From Tritrichomonas musculus (Eukaryota > Parabasalia > Tritrichomonadida > Tritrichomonadidae), in assembly GCA_039105265.1 (NCBI GenBank), contig JAPFFF010000009.1:310001-374000 (forward strand): 64,000 bases of DNA. Reading direction: 5' to 3'. Positions 28,635 through 37,860 of this stretch are shown one piece after another. The position numbers and the translations under genes are program-made. A model generated the notes under the pieces. It made no database searches. It saw only the letters and a program-made list of their open reading frames with translations, and was not told the origin of the DNA. Position 1 is the stretch's first letter. Every line of letters begins with the position of its first letter.

Positions 28635-31406
28635 TTAATCTAACATGATTTGAAAAACGTATGTTTGAGGTGGAAAAACATTATCTTCAATTGATTTGTT
28701 TGATGATATAATCAAAGCATACTTCAATGAGCTGCTATTAAAAGCATGTTCACCGATTTTTGTTACAGGAGACGGAATTGTAATTTCCTTCAAAGACTTG
28801 CACTCTCTAAAAGCGTATTTTCCGATTGAAATCACAGATGATGGCATTGATACAAAGGAAAGAGACTTACACCGATTAAAAGCGTAATCGCCAATATGCG
28901 TTACAGACGACGGAATAATAATCTGCCTCAAAGATGAGCATTGAGAGAATACAAAATCGCCTAACTTTTTAATTGATTTTGAAAGAACAACTTTTTGTAA
29001 GGAATGACAACCGTAAAAAGCTTTCTCTCCAATTTCAACCACTGAAGATGGAATTACAACTTCAGTCAATTTTAGAGACTCACAAAAAGCATCATTGCCA
29101 ATCATTCTAATTGAATTAGGAATTGTTATTTTTTGAATTGATGAACGCTCAAAAGCAGCGGGTTCTATCTCAGTCGATGTTGAAAGGAGAAAATCAATAA
29201 TGCTTGAATAATTTTTATTATGTGATGCTATTTGTAATATCAATGATTTGTTGCTGTCATCATTCGTCCAAAGCAGAAACTCAACATAAGATAAATGCAT
29301 ATTATTTTTGAATAAAGATGATTTATTGTCAAAATGAGTGAGATGAACCTCTGAAAAAAATTCAATATTGAATGTTTTAATGATTTTTAAACCAACCACT
29401 TCATCACTTGTATTGAATTTTTTTTCTTCTAAATCACAATATAAATTTATTATTCTAATAATTCGTCTTTTAGTAACTATTTGCTTTTCCTTATCATACA
29501 AATTGTCATGGATATATGCTGCTATTTCGTTATGATAACATTTGATTGAGTTAAAGAAGCATTCTGTATATGATTCATCTTTGGGTTTAATGTGATTCTC
29601 TTCAATCATGTGAATTATTTCTGCATTTCGGCCATGAATTGCATACAGCCATAATTCTGGTCTTAATTCGACTTTGTTGAAAAGCAAATAATGAAAAATT
29701 TGGATTGATCCAAAGAATGCTGAATATTCAATAAGTGATGTTTGCTTATTCATTAAAAATGAATGGGTTTCAAAGATTGATGAAGGAATAATTGAATCGT
29801 TAAGTGGATAGTTCACTTTATTCGTATATGATATGAATTCGTCAATCAAATCATCACGAATTAATTGACATATGTATGATTCATTCTCTCCTTTTTGCCT
29901 ATTTGCTTCAAATGATTCATCAAGTGTGAAATTCTCATTTAAACATGGCTCAAACAGTTTATTAAACTCATATTCAAGTTCATCATTAATTAATTCATCA
30001 CAAAAACTTATAACTTTCGATGATATTTGTTGATATTTGATGTCTTTCATTGTGTTCATTTGAGAAGTGACATCGTCTAAAAATCTTTTTATTTTAGGAT
30101 ACATTTTTTGATATAAAATATTATCTTCATAACATTCCTCTTCTTCAAAATCATTATTAATTTCATCTTCTTCATTTAAATAATCTTGATCTAGATCATT
30201 TTCATCCGAATCATTTTGTTTTTCATCTAGGTTTTCATCATTTTCATTTAAATAATTCTGGTTTTCATCAATTTCATTTAAAACATTTTGTTTTTCACCT
30301 TGATCTTCATTATTTTGCTTTTCATCTTGATTTTCATCATTCTCATCTGAATCATTTCGTTTTTCATTTTTATCTTCAAAAAATTTCTTTAAAAAAACAA
30401 TATTTAGAACAGGCCCAAGCACATATTTAAAAAATCTACAGATTTCGATATACACATTTAAACACTTATTTCCTTTTCTTGAAATTATTTTTTTAATGCA
30501 ATTGAAAAACAATTTATAAATGCATTTTTCATTTCCCACGTATTTATTGATTGTTGATTCAGTGAGGTCATTGTGATAACCAATAAAATAGTCTGGTTTC
30601 GTTATATTTGAATAATCCCCACAATTTGAATCTCTGTCAACATTCAAATTTCCATTGAAAACAAGAAGCTTTGAATAAAAAATGTCAAAAATATTACTAG
30701 TATATTTATCAAAAGTACCAAAATAGTTTATAGGATAAAAATCGTTATTTTTTTCTTTGCTTTTTGTTGAATGTAAAATGAAATAAATGGAAAAATCTTT
30801 GATTTTATCGTCAAATGCTTTTTCTAAAAATGATTTGATTTTATTAAATAGAAATGAATCAGAAACTTGATTTGTTTTTCCATATGAAAACGATTTTAAG
30901 AATGGATAATCTTGATTGTCAAAATGTATATCATTAAGATAAAGTTTGATGTTATCGATAATAATATTAAATATTTTTTTGTTTTTGATTAATTCAAAAA
31001 TATTTGATTCGATTTCTGGGTAAAAAAAAACTAATATGTCATTATCACGAGATTTTTTAACTAAATCTTCGATGTTTAAGATTTTTTCTTTGTAAAAATG
31101 CAATAGTAATGGCTTGCTTTTTCGAAATATCTGAGAAATAAGTAAACTTGAAAAATTTTCTTTAATTATCGTCATGTAAAAGTTAATTATTTGCTTGATT
31201 TTTATGAAAAAATAGATGTTTCTATGATGATTGCATGATATTCTCGATAAAAAATGAAGAATAAGATTAACATCGTATACATTTAAATCCATATCAGTTA
31301 AATATTTTAAAAGTATTGTTGTGTCATCTTCATCATTACTTTCATTGTCAATATATTCTAAAATTTTTGTCTGAATATCTTTATGCTTAGCAACAAGTTC
31401 ATTCAT
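28635..31406 (-). CDS. DUF3447 (ankyrin-like) protein with C-terminal BspA-type LRRs
   Basis: 923 residues, start ATG at 31406. The N-terminal two thirds are Lys/Ile/Asn-rich helical sequence. A block around residues 545-650 (SLIEYSAFFGSIQIFHYLLFNKVELRPELWLYAIHGRNAEII) fits the ankyrin-like DUF3447 module that is very abundant in trichomonads. Residues about 345-430 are an acidic low-complexity run of D-E-N/Q units. The C-terminus (about 750-923) is six or seven BspA-type LRR_5 repeats (IPSSVxxIGxxAFxxCxSL). There is no signal peptide or membrane segment, so unlike the giant LRR protein at 49.5 kb this one is probably cytosolic. Such DUF3447-LRR fusions have no assigned function. The last repeat is degenerate. 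Confidence 0.8.
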   Translation of the reverse strand: MNELVAKHKDIQTKILEYIDNESNDEDDTTILLKYLTDMDLNVYDVNLILHFLSRISCNHHRNIYFFIKIKQIINFYMTIIKENFSSLLISQIFRKSKPLLLHFYKEKILNIEDLVKKSRDNDILVFFYPEIESNIFELIKNKKIFNIIIDNIKLYLNDIHFDNQDYPFLKSFSYGKTNQVSDSFLFNKIKSFLEKAFDDKIKDFSIYFILHSTKSKEKNNDFYPINYFGTFDKYTSNIFDIFYSKLLVFNGNLNVDRDSNCGDYSNITKPDYFIGYHNDLTESTINKYVGNEKCIYKLFFNCIKKIISRKGNKCLNVYIEICRFFKYVLGPVLNIVFLKKFFEDKNEKRNDSDENDENQDEKQNNEDQGEKQNVLNEIDENQNYLNENDENLDEKQNDSDENDLDQDYLNEEDEINNDFEEEECYEDNILYQKMYPKIKRFLDDVTSQMNTMKDIKYQQISSKVISFCDELINDELEYEFNKLFEPCLNENFTLDESFEANRQKGENESYICQLIRDDLIDEFISYTNKVNYPLNDSIIPSSIFETHSFLMNKQTSLIEYSAFFGSIQIFHYLLFNKVELRPELWLYAIHGRNAEIIHMIEENHIKPKDESYTECFFNSIKCYHNEIAAYIHDNLYDKEKQIVTKRRIIRIINLYCDLEEKKFNTSDEVVGLKIIKTFNIEFFSEVHLTHFDNKSSLFKNNMHLSYVEFLLWTNDDSNKSLILQIASHNKNYSSIIDFLLSTSTEIEPAAFERSSIQKITIPNSIRMIGNDAFCESLKLTEVVIPSSVVEIGEKAFYGCHSLQKVVLSKSIKKLGDFVFSQCSSLRQIIIPSSVTHIGDYAFNRCKSLSFVSMPSSVISIGKYAFRECKSLKEITIPSPVTKIGEHAFNSSSLKYALIISSNKSIEDNVFPPQTYVFQIMLD

Positions 31407-32070
31407 TATTCTGTAAAAATTTTGGGCACATTTTTAATAAATTGAAACTTATTCAATTTTTAACTTTTTCTGAGATGGAGCTTTTCAGATGAGGAAAAAA
31501 TAACTTTCCGAAGTCAAATTAATAACCTATTGGATTTGTGCCTTAAATGCTGATGTAAATCTAAGCTTTTTTGATGTTTAAAACACATTTTCATTAAAAT
31601 CAATTTCCGACAATCTTGATTCATCAAATCATTTGCTCCTGGACTTGCTTTTGTATATAAAATAATTGCAATCCTTTTTAAGATATTCTAGATTTGCTTT
31701 CTCAGCATTACAACAATGCATTTCAAATTTTTTTTTTTGTCCAAAATATCACATATTATGATTTCTTACATCATATAAATTTATACTCATTTAAATCTGA
31801 GATAATCATTTGGGAAAGATTATTCATTTCAATAAATATTTATAACACATGCAAATTCCAAAATTGGGAGAAAAAATCCTTGAATGATTCTCTTTTTGTA
31901 TACTTTTAACAAAAAGTGAATCATTCAAATATTAGAGAACTTTCCATTCAAATTTTCAATAAATACAATTTTTTAACACAAAAAGTGAAAAAAAAAATTC
32001 AATAAATACAAAATATACAAAATTTTTACACAACAACAACAAATATAAAACAAGATATAAAACAATAAAA
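31407..32070. other. Intergenic with dispersed repeat
   Basis: No gene. Contains dispersed repeat copy B (31462-31546) and CAAAAAGTGAA motifs near 31910 and 31979. Confidence 0.5.
31462..31546 (+). repeat. Dispersed repeat, copy B
   Basis: About 85 bp beginning AACTTTTTCTG and ending TTTGTGCCTTAAAT. It resembles 12310-12391. Non-coding; class unknown. Confidence 0.6.
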
Positions 32071-34350
32071 CTACATATTTTCAAGCATTAATTTTGCCAT
32101 TGCTCTGAGTTCTTTAGCGAGCGGCGATCTCATCTTTGCGTCGTATTCTGCCTTGTCCTTTCTTCTTTTTCTCTCAATTTCCTGCTTCCTTTTCTCGTAG
32201 ATTGTCAGTGGCTGGTAGACGATAGTGTTTTTCTTTGGCTTTGTGACGACAGCTGCCGTCTTTGGCCTTCTTCTTCTATTTGTGCTGCTTTCTGTTCTCC
32301 TTGTTGAATAAATAGAAGACGACAAAGCTTTATATTTGGCCTCAACTTTTGACCATATTTTAACGGCGCCATCCCACGACGAAGAGACGTAGAAATCAAC
32401 GTCGATGTTCGTCACGACGTGGCAAATTATGTCCTTGTGGCCAGTCATTGTTCTGAGCAGCTCTCCGTTCTCCATTGAGAAGCAACGTATCGTCCTATCG
32501 TCAATTGCAGCCAGGATGACGTCAGGATCGTCAACCGCAAGTGAAGTGATGTGACAACCGCCACAAGGGATGGTTATGAGCAAAGTTGAGTTCATCGGAT
32601 CGGTTGTCCAAACGCGAATCTGCATGTCACTGTGGGCGGTTACCCAGCGGTTAGCGGCGGTTGCCCATTCAATTTTCATCACTTCACCAAATTTCATCAT
32701 GTCAACAACATTCGTCTCCGACATTGTTTGCTCGTTTTCTGTCATAAAGACTGACGTTTGCTTGTGATGGTGAAACTGCTTAGAGAGAAGATTTTCTGTA
32801 AGTTTCCATAGTTTTAATAAACCGTCAGAACCGGCGGTTATTAACGTACCTGTCATTGGGTCGAAAACTGAGTCGTTTATGGCTCCGTTATGGGCAAGTT
32901 CACGCCCAAAGGCTTCTTCTAGTGGATCGGGGAAAATATCAAGCGGTAACATGTCCCAGTTCCCGTTCGATGTGGTTGCAATTATATGTGTAGATGTAAG
33001 ATGAATCGAGGTAATAGAGCCTTTCAGGGGTATTGCTGTTTGGGAACTTTGCATATTTGACAATTTAACGCAGAAAATTGAACCTTTGTCATTTCCATAT
33101 GCTAAAAAACGAATCGAAAAGTCAACACAAGTTGTATGCGGAGCAGAAGGAGTAGTTGCTACTTGATCGTATTTAAATCGACTTTGCTGTAAATATATTT
33201 GCATGGTTTTGTCGCCTCCAATGATATATTGACCTTCTTTCCATTGATCTCCAAGAACCGGCAGTAGCTTTATGGTGGTTTCTCGCCTATTCATACGACT
33301 ACTAACTAGACCATTTGTGCCTTGGTAATTGACAAGTGTTAAACTGTGCATTGGCGATGGTGTATAAAAGGTAACACGGGCTGCTGAATCATCAAACTTA
33401 AACTCAAATACATAATGATCATTACAGAAGGCAAACATTGATTTCGTTTTTGTATCATATTTAACCCCAAAGAAATGATGATTTTCAACACCAATAATTG
33501 GCCTTTCACGTAATGTATCAAAATAGTCAGTAAGATCTGTTGTAAAATTATGTAAATCGAGAAGTCGGATATCTCCACATTCCATAACAGCCCAAATTAA
33601 ACCTATTGAATGATCAATTGCTAGTGATACTACACCACAATCATAAGCACCAAATGTATCGCTTTGGAGTACAAGTCCATCACGTGTAACTGCATGAATT
33701 CGGCCATCAATTGAACCTATATAAACAATTTCTTCTGGTGCGTCGTAAACAAGATTGCAAATTGCTTGACGCTGCTTTAAGGGTAAAACTTTGTTTACAC
33801 TAATTGAATCTAATCTTGAATATCCAACTGTTCTGTCCATTGATGTAGTAATTAATTTGTCTCCTGCGCATATAGCATGTGAAATGACATCGGTATGTAA
33901 TTTAACGCGCGATATTGGCTTTATAGATCGTATTTCTTGCTTATCTTGATTCATTTGAATTAAATCCCAAGTAATTTCAAATACTAATACTTCACCAACT
34001 GCTCCAACAATAAGTTGATCTTTACGAGGATTAAATGTACATGAATAAAGAGGTGAACCAAAACAATCTGACCTTCTTTCTTTATTTAAATACGATGCAA
34101 TTAAATTTCCATTAAACCATATCATTAAATATCCATCAACTGCTGTACTAAAAAGCGCTTTCCATTCATCACTATATTCAAGATCTGTTACTTTACCTTT
34201 ATGCCCCCGAAAAATTGTAACACATGTTCTAGAATCCATATTCCAATGGCGAATCGCAAAGTCTTCATTTGCAACATATAAATCTGTTCCATTAATCGTA
34301 TAAACACGAAATTGATTTACAGGAAGAACTTGCTTTAAAACCCAACTCAT
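32071..34350 (-). CDS. WD40-repeat protein
   Basis: 759 residues, start ATG at 34350. Multiple WD40 blades are visible: AIRHWNMDSRTCVTIFRGHKGKVTDLEYS, DGYLMIWFNG, GAINDSVFDPMTGTLITAGSDGLLKLWKL, HSDMQIRVWTTD and GHKDIICHVVTNIDVDFYVSSSWDGAVKIWSKV. They probably form two tandem propellers (residues about 10-330 and 370-665). The last 90 residues are basic and coiled (KRKQEIERKRRKDKAEYDAKM). WD40 proteins are scaffolds; the two-propeller form with a basic helical tail recalls cilia- or cytoskeleton-associated WD proteins, but no orthologue is assigned. Codon use near the 3' end is GC-richer than in the neighbours. The start is 96 bp from the divergent gene at 34447, so the two share a promoter region. 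Confidence 0.8.
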   Translation of the reverse strand: MSWVLKQVLPVNQFRVYTINGTDLYVANEDFAIRHWNMDSRTCVTIFRGHKGKVTDLEYSDEWKALFSTAVDGYLMIWFNGNLIASYLNKERRSDCFGSPLYSCTFNPRKDQLIVGAVGEVLVFEITWDLIQMNQDKQEIRSIKPISRVKLHTDVISHAICAGDKLITTSMDRTVGYSRLDSISVNKVLPLKQRQAICNLVYDAPEEIVYIGSIDGRIHAVTRDGLVLQSDTFGAYDCGVVSLAIDHSIGLIWAVMECGDIRLLDLHNFTTDLTDYFDTLRERPIIGVENHHFFGVKYDTKTKSMFAFCNDHYVFEFKFDDSAARVTFYTPSPMHSLTLVNYQGTNGLVSSRMNRRETTIKLLPVLGDQWKEGQYIIGGDKTMQIYLQQSRFKYDQVATTPSAPHTTCVDFSIRFLAYGNDKGSIFCVKLSNMQSSQTAIPLKGSITSIHLTSTHIIATTSNGNWDMLPLDIFPDPLEEAFGRELAHNGAINDSVFDPMTGTLITAGSDGLLKLWKLTENLLSKQFHHHKQTSVFMTENEQTMSETNVVDMMKFGEVMKIEWATAANRWVTAHSDMQIRVWTTDPMNSTLLITIPCGGCHITSLAVDDPDVILAAIDDRTIRCFSMENGELLRTMTGHKDIICHVVTNIDVDFYVSSSWDGAVKIWSKVEAKYKALSSSIYSTRRTESSTNRRRRPKTAAVVTKPKKNTIVYQPLTIYEKRKQEIERKRRKDKAEYDAKMRSPLAKELRAMAKLMLENM

Positions 34351-34446
34351 ATTTTTTGAAATTTTTTAAAAACGTATTTAATTTAATAATTCCAATATTT
34401 ATTTGGTCTAAAAAAATTTTGATGTTTTTAATAAAATTTTAAAAAA

Positions 34447-35829
34447 ATGATAAGTGATGATTTAGATCATTTTTCAAAATTCCCATCTAATAATATTCAA
34501 GAAACTAGAAGGCATGAAAATGATGGTAATATTGATCAATTTTTATCTTTTTCCGAATACGCTCCAATGGAATTATTAAAAACCTTAAACCCATTGTTTT
34601 CCGAAAGTACTGTTGACCAAGCTTTACCAAAATGCATTGATATAATTTTATATTTATCTATGAAAAACAATAAGGAAATATCTTTTTCATCATTAGTTAG
34701 AGATTTTATGAATCAAAATATTTCAAATGAAAAAAGGATTTTTAGCTTAACATTAATTAAATCTATGATCAAAAATACCCCAAAAGAAGAAAAACTTGAT
34801 ATCCCACCAGATTTCATCAATCTTTTATTGCATTATTTCCCTCATAGTTTATGCATCAACATTTGCAGTGATTTGATCAAAAGGGATTATTTGTATTTCG
34901 AGCAATTTTCAAAATCTATTCAATGCTTGGATGAAAATCCATATCAAGAATGCTATATTTCAATGAATAATTTTTTTTTAAATTTAATGAAGCAAGATTT
35001 ATACAATGCATTAATTTTACTTCAGTCTTTTTTGTTTTACAAAGAAAACTTAATATTCATGGAACCAATTTTTGAAGAAATTTTATCTATAATTTCCTCA
35101 TGCCAAACAATAGAGAAAATCGAATGCTTCAATGTTTTATACACTTTTTTTGAATGCGATGACATTTTTTATCCAAAGCTTATTTCAAATCAAGATAGGT
35201 TATCTTCACTTTTCTATAATTTAGAGAAAAATGCATTATTAATTGAGTCATCATTAAATTTTGCAAATGAAGTTACATATTCAAATGATAAAAAAACCAA
35301 AGAATTCATAAAATTAACAAAATTAGACCAAATGATTGTTTATATATTACCATTTATCAATGATCATAAAGTAATTCTTTTTTGCTGCAAAATCTGTGAA
35401 AGATTGATTTATTCTGATGAAGAGAAAGGTATTTCTTTTCTTCTCAAGAAAAATATAATTTCAGCCATTACATCAATCAAATCTTCATTCTCACTTTTAT
35501 CATTTCAAACTTATATGCATATGATTTCAAAATGCGTTATAAAAGGATCAAATTCACAAATTACTTCGTTGTTATCAATGATTCCCTTAATTGATTTTGG
35601 TAATTATATAGAATATATAAATGATGATGAAGCTTCATTATTATTTACGAGAATAGCAACTGTAATTTTAAATAATTATGAAACCACTGGTGATATATTT
35701 GTAATTGATGAAGATACATATAATGAACTTTCATTTATTGCAGAACAAGAAAATGATGAGATTAATCCCGTTACGGATTTTCTAAAGAGTATTTATCCTA
35801 TATTAGAACAAAATGGAATCCAGCCATAA
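34447..35829 (+). CDS. Hypothetical all-helical (HEAT/ARM-like) protein
   Basis: 460 residues from the ATG at 34447. I do not recognise the family. The sequence is leucine/isoleucine-rich helical throughout with weak repetition of 35-45 residues, suggesting an armadillo/HEAT-type superhelix. There are no membrane or signal segments, and the C-terminal part is acidic. It is divergent with the WD40 gene (96 bp) and convergent with the PPIL2-like gene (47 bp between stops). Confidence 0.75.
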   Translation: MISDDLDHFSKFPSNNIQETRRHENDGNIDQFLSFSEYAPMELLKTLNPLFSESTVDQALPKCIDIILYLSMKNNKEISFSSLVRDFMNQNISNEKRIFSLTLIKSMIKNTPKEEKLDIPPDFINLLLHYFPHSLCINICSDLIKRDYLYFEQFSKSIQCLDENPYQECYISMNNFFLNLMKQDLYNALILLQSFLFYKENLIFMEPIFEEILSIISSCQTIEKIECFNVLYTFFECDDIFYPKLISNQDRLSSLFYNLEKNALLIESSLNFANEVTYSNDKKTKEFIKLTKLDQMIVYILPFINDHKVILFCCKICERLIYSDEEKGISFLLKKNIISAITSIKSSFSLLSFQTYMHMISKCVIKGSNSQITSLLSMIPLIDFGNYIEYINDDEASLLFTRIATVILNNYETTGDIFVIDEDTYNELSFIAEQENDEINPVTDFLKSIYPILEQNGIQP

Positions 35830-35876
35830 AAATTAAAATAAATAAAAATTTAATTAATAAAATTATATTTACACAT

Positions 35877-37070
35877 TTATTTTTCTGTCATTGGAAAAGG
35901 ATTATTTACAATGGATATTGATTTAATGGAAAATGGTTTGGCTGGCCTGCCATCTGGCATAATCTTCCCGTTACAAATAGATGCAACAATTCCTTCACCC
36001 CCGATAACACCTCCAAATATGTGATTTTCATCAAGATTAAGAGAATTTGCACTTATAGCAAACTTTCCTGTGTTTGATATTTTTAATTGCTTATTTCCTG
36101 TTGGAAGAAGAAAAATACAATATTTATAATTTCTCCTTCTGTCATCTCTTTCAAAAGCAAATGGAAAAGTCCAAACAGACTCATCAACAGAAATTTTGGG
36201 GCATACAACAAAATACTCTGTACTTACAACTTTTTCAACCCTGACATTATTGTAAACATTCCGAAAAGAGTATCCAATAAAGTTGATACATGCGAGCGTT
36301 GACTTATCAACATCAAGTTCAACAACAATATCGCCAAGTGAAGTAGATATGATTGCATGAGGCAGCTTTTTTGGTGGGTTTCCTTTAAACATGCATGCTA
36401 ATTTGAGTGATTGCTGCGTTGGACGTGCTAAATACCAATAATTATCTGTTTTAAGCGCTTGCTCTTTTGTCATGTGAAGTGATTCTATAAATTTTGCTGC
36501 GTTTTTAACTATTGTTGAATCTTCAACTTCAACTTTAGTAGATACCAGTGGCTCTGGAGGCAAATTCTGATCATTATCTGGATCATGAATTGTAATTATA
36601 TCCTTTAATTCAAATGGTTCGCCAGTGATTAAATCAATCATCATGTTACCGTTTATGTTGAATTCCTTGACAGTTTGGTATTTAAAAACATTTCCAGTTG
36701 TACGAATCATTACAAGTTTATTCTTTGAGGTTAAAATGGAATCGTTGATTGGGTCTATTTTTTGTCCATTTGAATTTACCGAAAATTTTGGTGCAACAAG
36801 AGAATCTAATGAGAAAGGAGCCCCTTCAACAAAAGGATGAGTTGTATGGTCGCTCAAATATTTCTGAACAGAATCTTTTGAAAATGAATATCCATAGGGA
36901 CAAATTAAAGGGTTCTTTAAAGGCAAATATGTTAAACAATCCATGTCAAAATCATAGGTTGATTCATCAAGCTGGTCAAAATTTAGCTCATCTTTATCAA
37001 GACGATGAGCACTTGAAACTTCACCATATGTGTATCGAAGTCCAGATACCATCCGCCTTCGTTTTCCCAT
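35877..37070 (-). CDS. PPIL2: U-box plus cyclophilin-like protein, PPIL2/Cyp60-type
   Basis: 397 residues from the ATG at 37070; an in-frame extension to 37109 begins at a non-ATG codon and is left out. It starts MGKRRRM. The U-box region (about 50-105) reads LTYLPLKNPLICPYGYSFSKDSVQKYL. Then comes the PPIL2-specific linker VMIRTTGNVFKYQTVKEFNI ... DLITGEPFELKDIITIHDPDN, near-diagnostic for the family. The C-terminal cyclophilin-like domain (about 238-397) starts IISTSLGDIVVELDVDK but is very diverged: the usual FHRxxxxFxxQ and GxxxxxGxGGxS motifs are not recognisable, so prolyl isomerase activity is unlikely. PPIL2 is a spliceosome-associated U-box E3 in other eukaryotes. The promoter carries the 24-bp element shared with the divergent importin gene. 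Confidence 0.85.
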   Translation of the reverse strand: MGKRRRMVSGLRYTYGEVSSAHRLDKDELNFDQLDESTYDFDMDCLTYLPLKNPLICPYGYSFSKDSVQKYLSDHTTHPFVEGAPFSLDSLVAPKFSVNSNGQKIDPINDSILTSKNKLVMIRTTGNVFKYQTVKEFNINGNMMIDLITGEPFELKDIITIHDPDNDQNLPPEPLVSTKVEVEDSTIVKNAAKFIESLHMTKEQALKTDNYWYLARPTQQSLKLACMFKGNPPKKLPHAIISTSLGDIVVELDVDKSTLACINFIGYSFRNVYNNVRVEKVVSTEYFVVCPKISVDESVWTFPFAFERDDRRRNYKYCIFLLPTGNKQLKISNTGKFAISANSLNLDENHIFGGVIGGEGIVASICNGKIMPDGRPAKPFSIKSISIVNNPFPMTEK

Positions 37071-37109
37071 TTTTTTATAAAAACAAATAAAGTAATCCGA
37101 AAAACCCAC

Positions 37110-37133
37110 TCCTAACCGCTAAAAACCAGTTCC
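37110..37133 (-). promoter_or_regulatory. Shared 24-bp upstream element, PPIL2 copy
   Basis: Read towards the PPIL2 gene, this is a 24-bp sequence with the core AGCGGTTA. It is identical to 37777-37800 read towards the importin gene. A further GGGTTTTT follows in both after two mismatched bases. The element is 40-63 bp upstream of the ATG at 37070. Confidence 0.6.
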
Positions 37134-37776
37134 GAAAAAAAAATTCTCTCAATTTTTGTTTAATATTTGTGTTAAATTCATATTTGCATATTCAAAATAC
37201 TAAAAAAAGTTCTCAAAAAGTTAAAAAAAAGGATGAAAGAAAAAAAACATTTTTTATGTAGTTATTATATAATGAAATAAGGGGAAAAACTTAAATCTAA
37301 TTGTTAAATATGCTAATATTATATATTTTATTAACAACATTCTATTTTTTTAATAGTAATAAATTTCTATTAAATTCTGAGAAATAGTTTTAGAAGTAGT
37401 AGTATTAAAGGCTTGTAAGTTCGCCTTTTTTTCTATGATTGTCGTTCATACGCTTTAAAAGCTTAGAATCTTGGCATTTCTATTTACTTGCATATATTTG
37501 TTTAGGTCAAACTTATCCGGTTTGAGAAATGGCAGGATCTAATTTGTACTTAGCATCATTTTGATTTGTTGCCGAACAATAATTGCTATAATGAATAACT
37601 CTTTGATAATGATTGCAGAGCCAAAATAAAAGATTGGCCACGTTTCATTCAAAAAGTTTCAAAATTTTATAAAAATAAATTGAAAAGGAAAAAAGTCGGA
37701 ACTGGTATTAACTTTTCTCCACTTTTTCAATAAGATAATAACAAACTCGAACTTTTTGAATTTTAAAAAAGGTTTG
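37134..37776. other. Intergenic region between two inverted elements
   Basis: About 640 bp, no gene seen. Contains several CAAAAAGT/ACTTTTTG motifs (37209, 37649, 37753) and a partial third copy of the shared element start (GGAACTGGT at 37698-37706). Confidence 0.5.
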
Positions 37777-37800
37777 GGAACTGGTTTTTAGCGGTTAGGA
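37777..37800 (+). promoter_or_regulatory. Shared 24-bp upstream element, importin copy
   Basis: Perfect inverted copy of 37110-37133, 61-84 bp upstream of the ATG at 37861 and in the same orientation relative to its gene. Either a common transcription-factor site (core TAACCG fits Myb-type recognition) or the terminal inverted repeats of a short insertion. Confidence 0.6.
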
Positions 37801-37860
37801 ACGGGTTTTTTTGTTAACTTTAAAAGGAAGCGAAATGTGATATGAATTTTTTTGTTTTCT

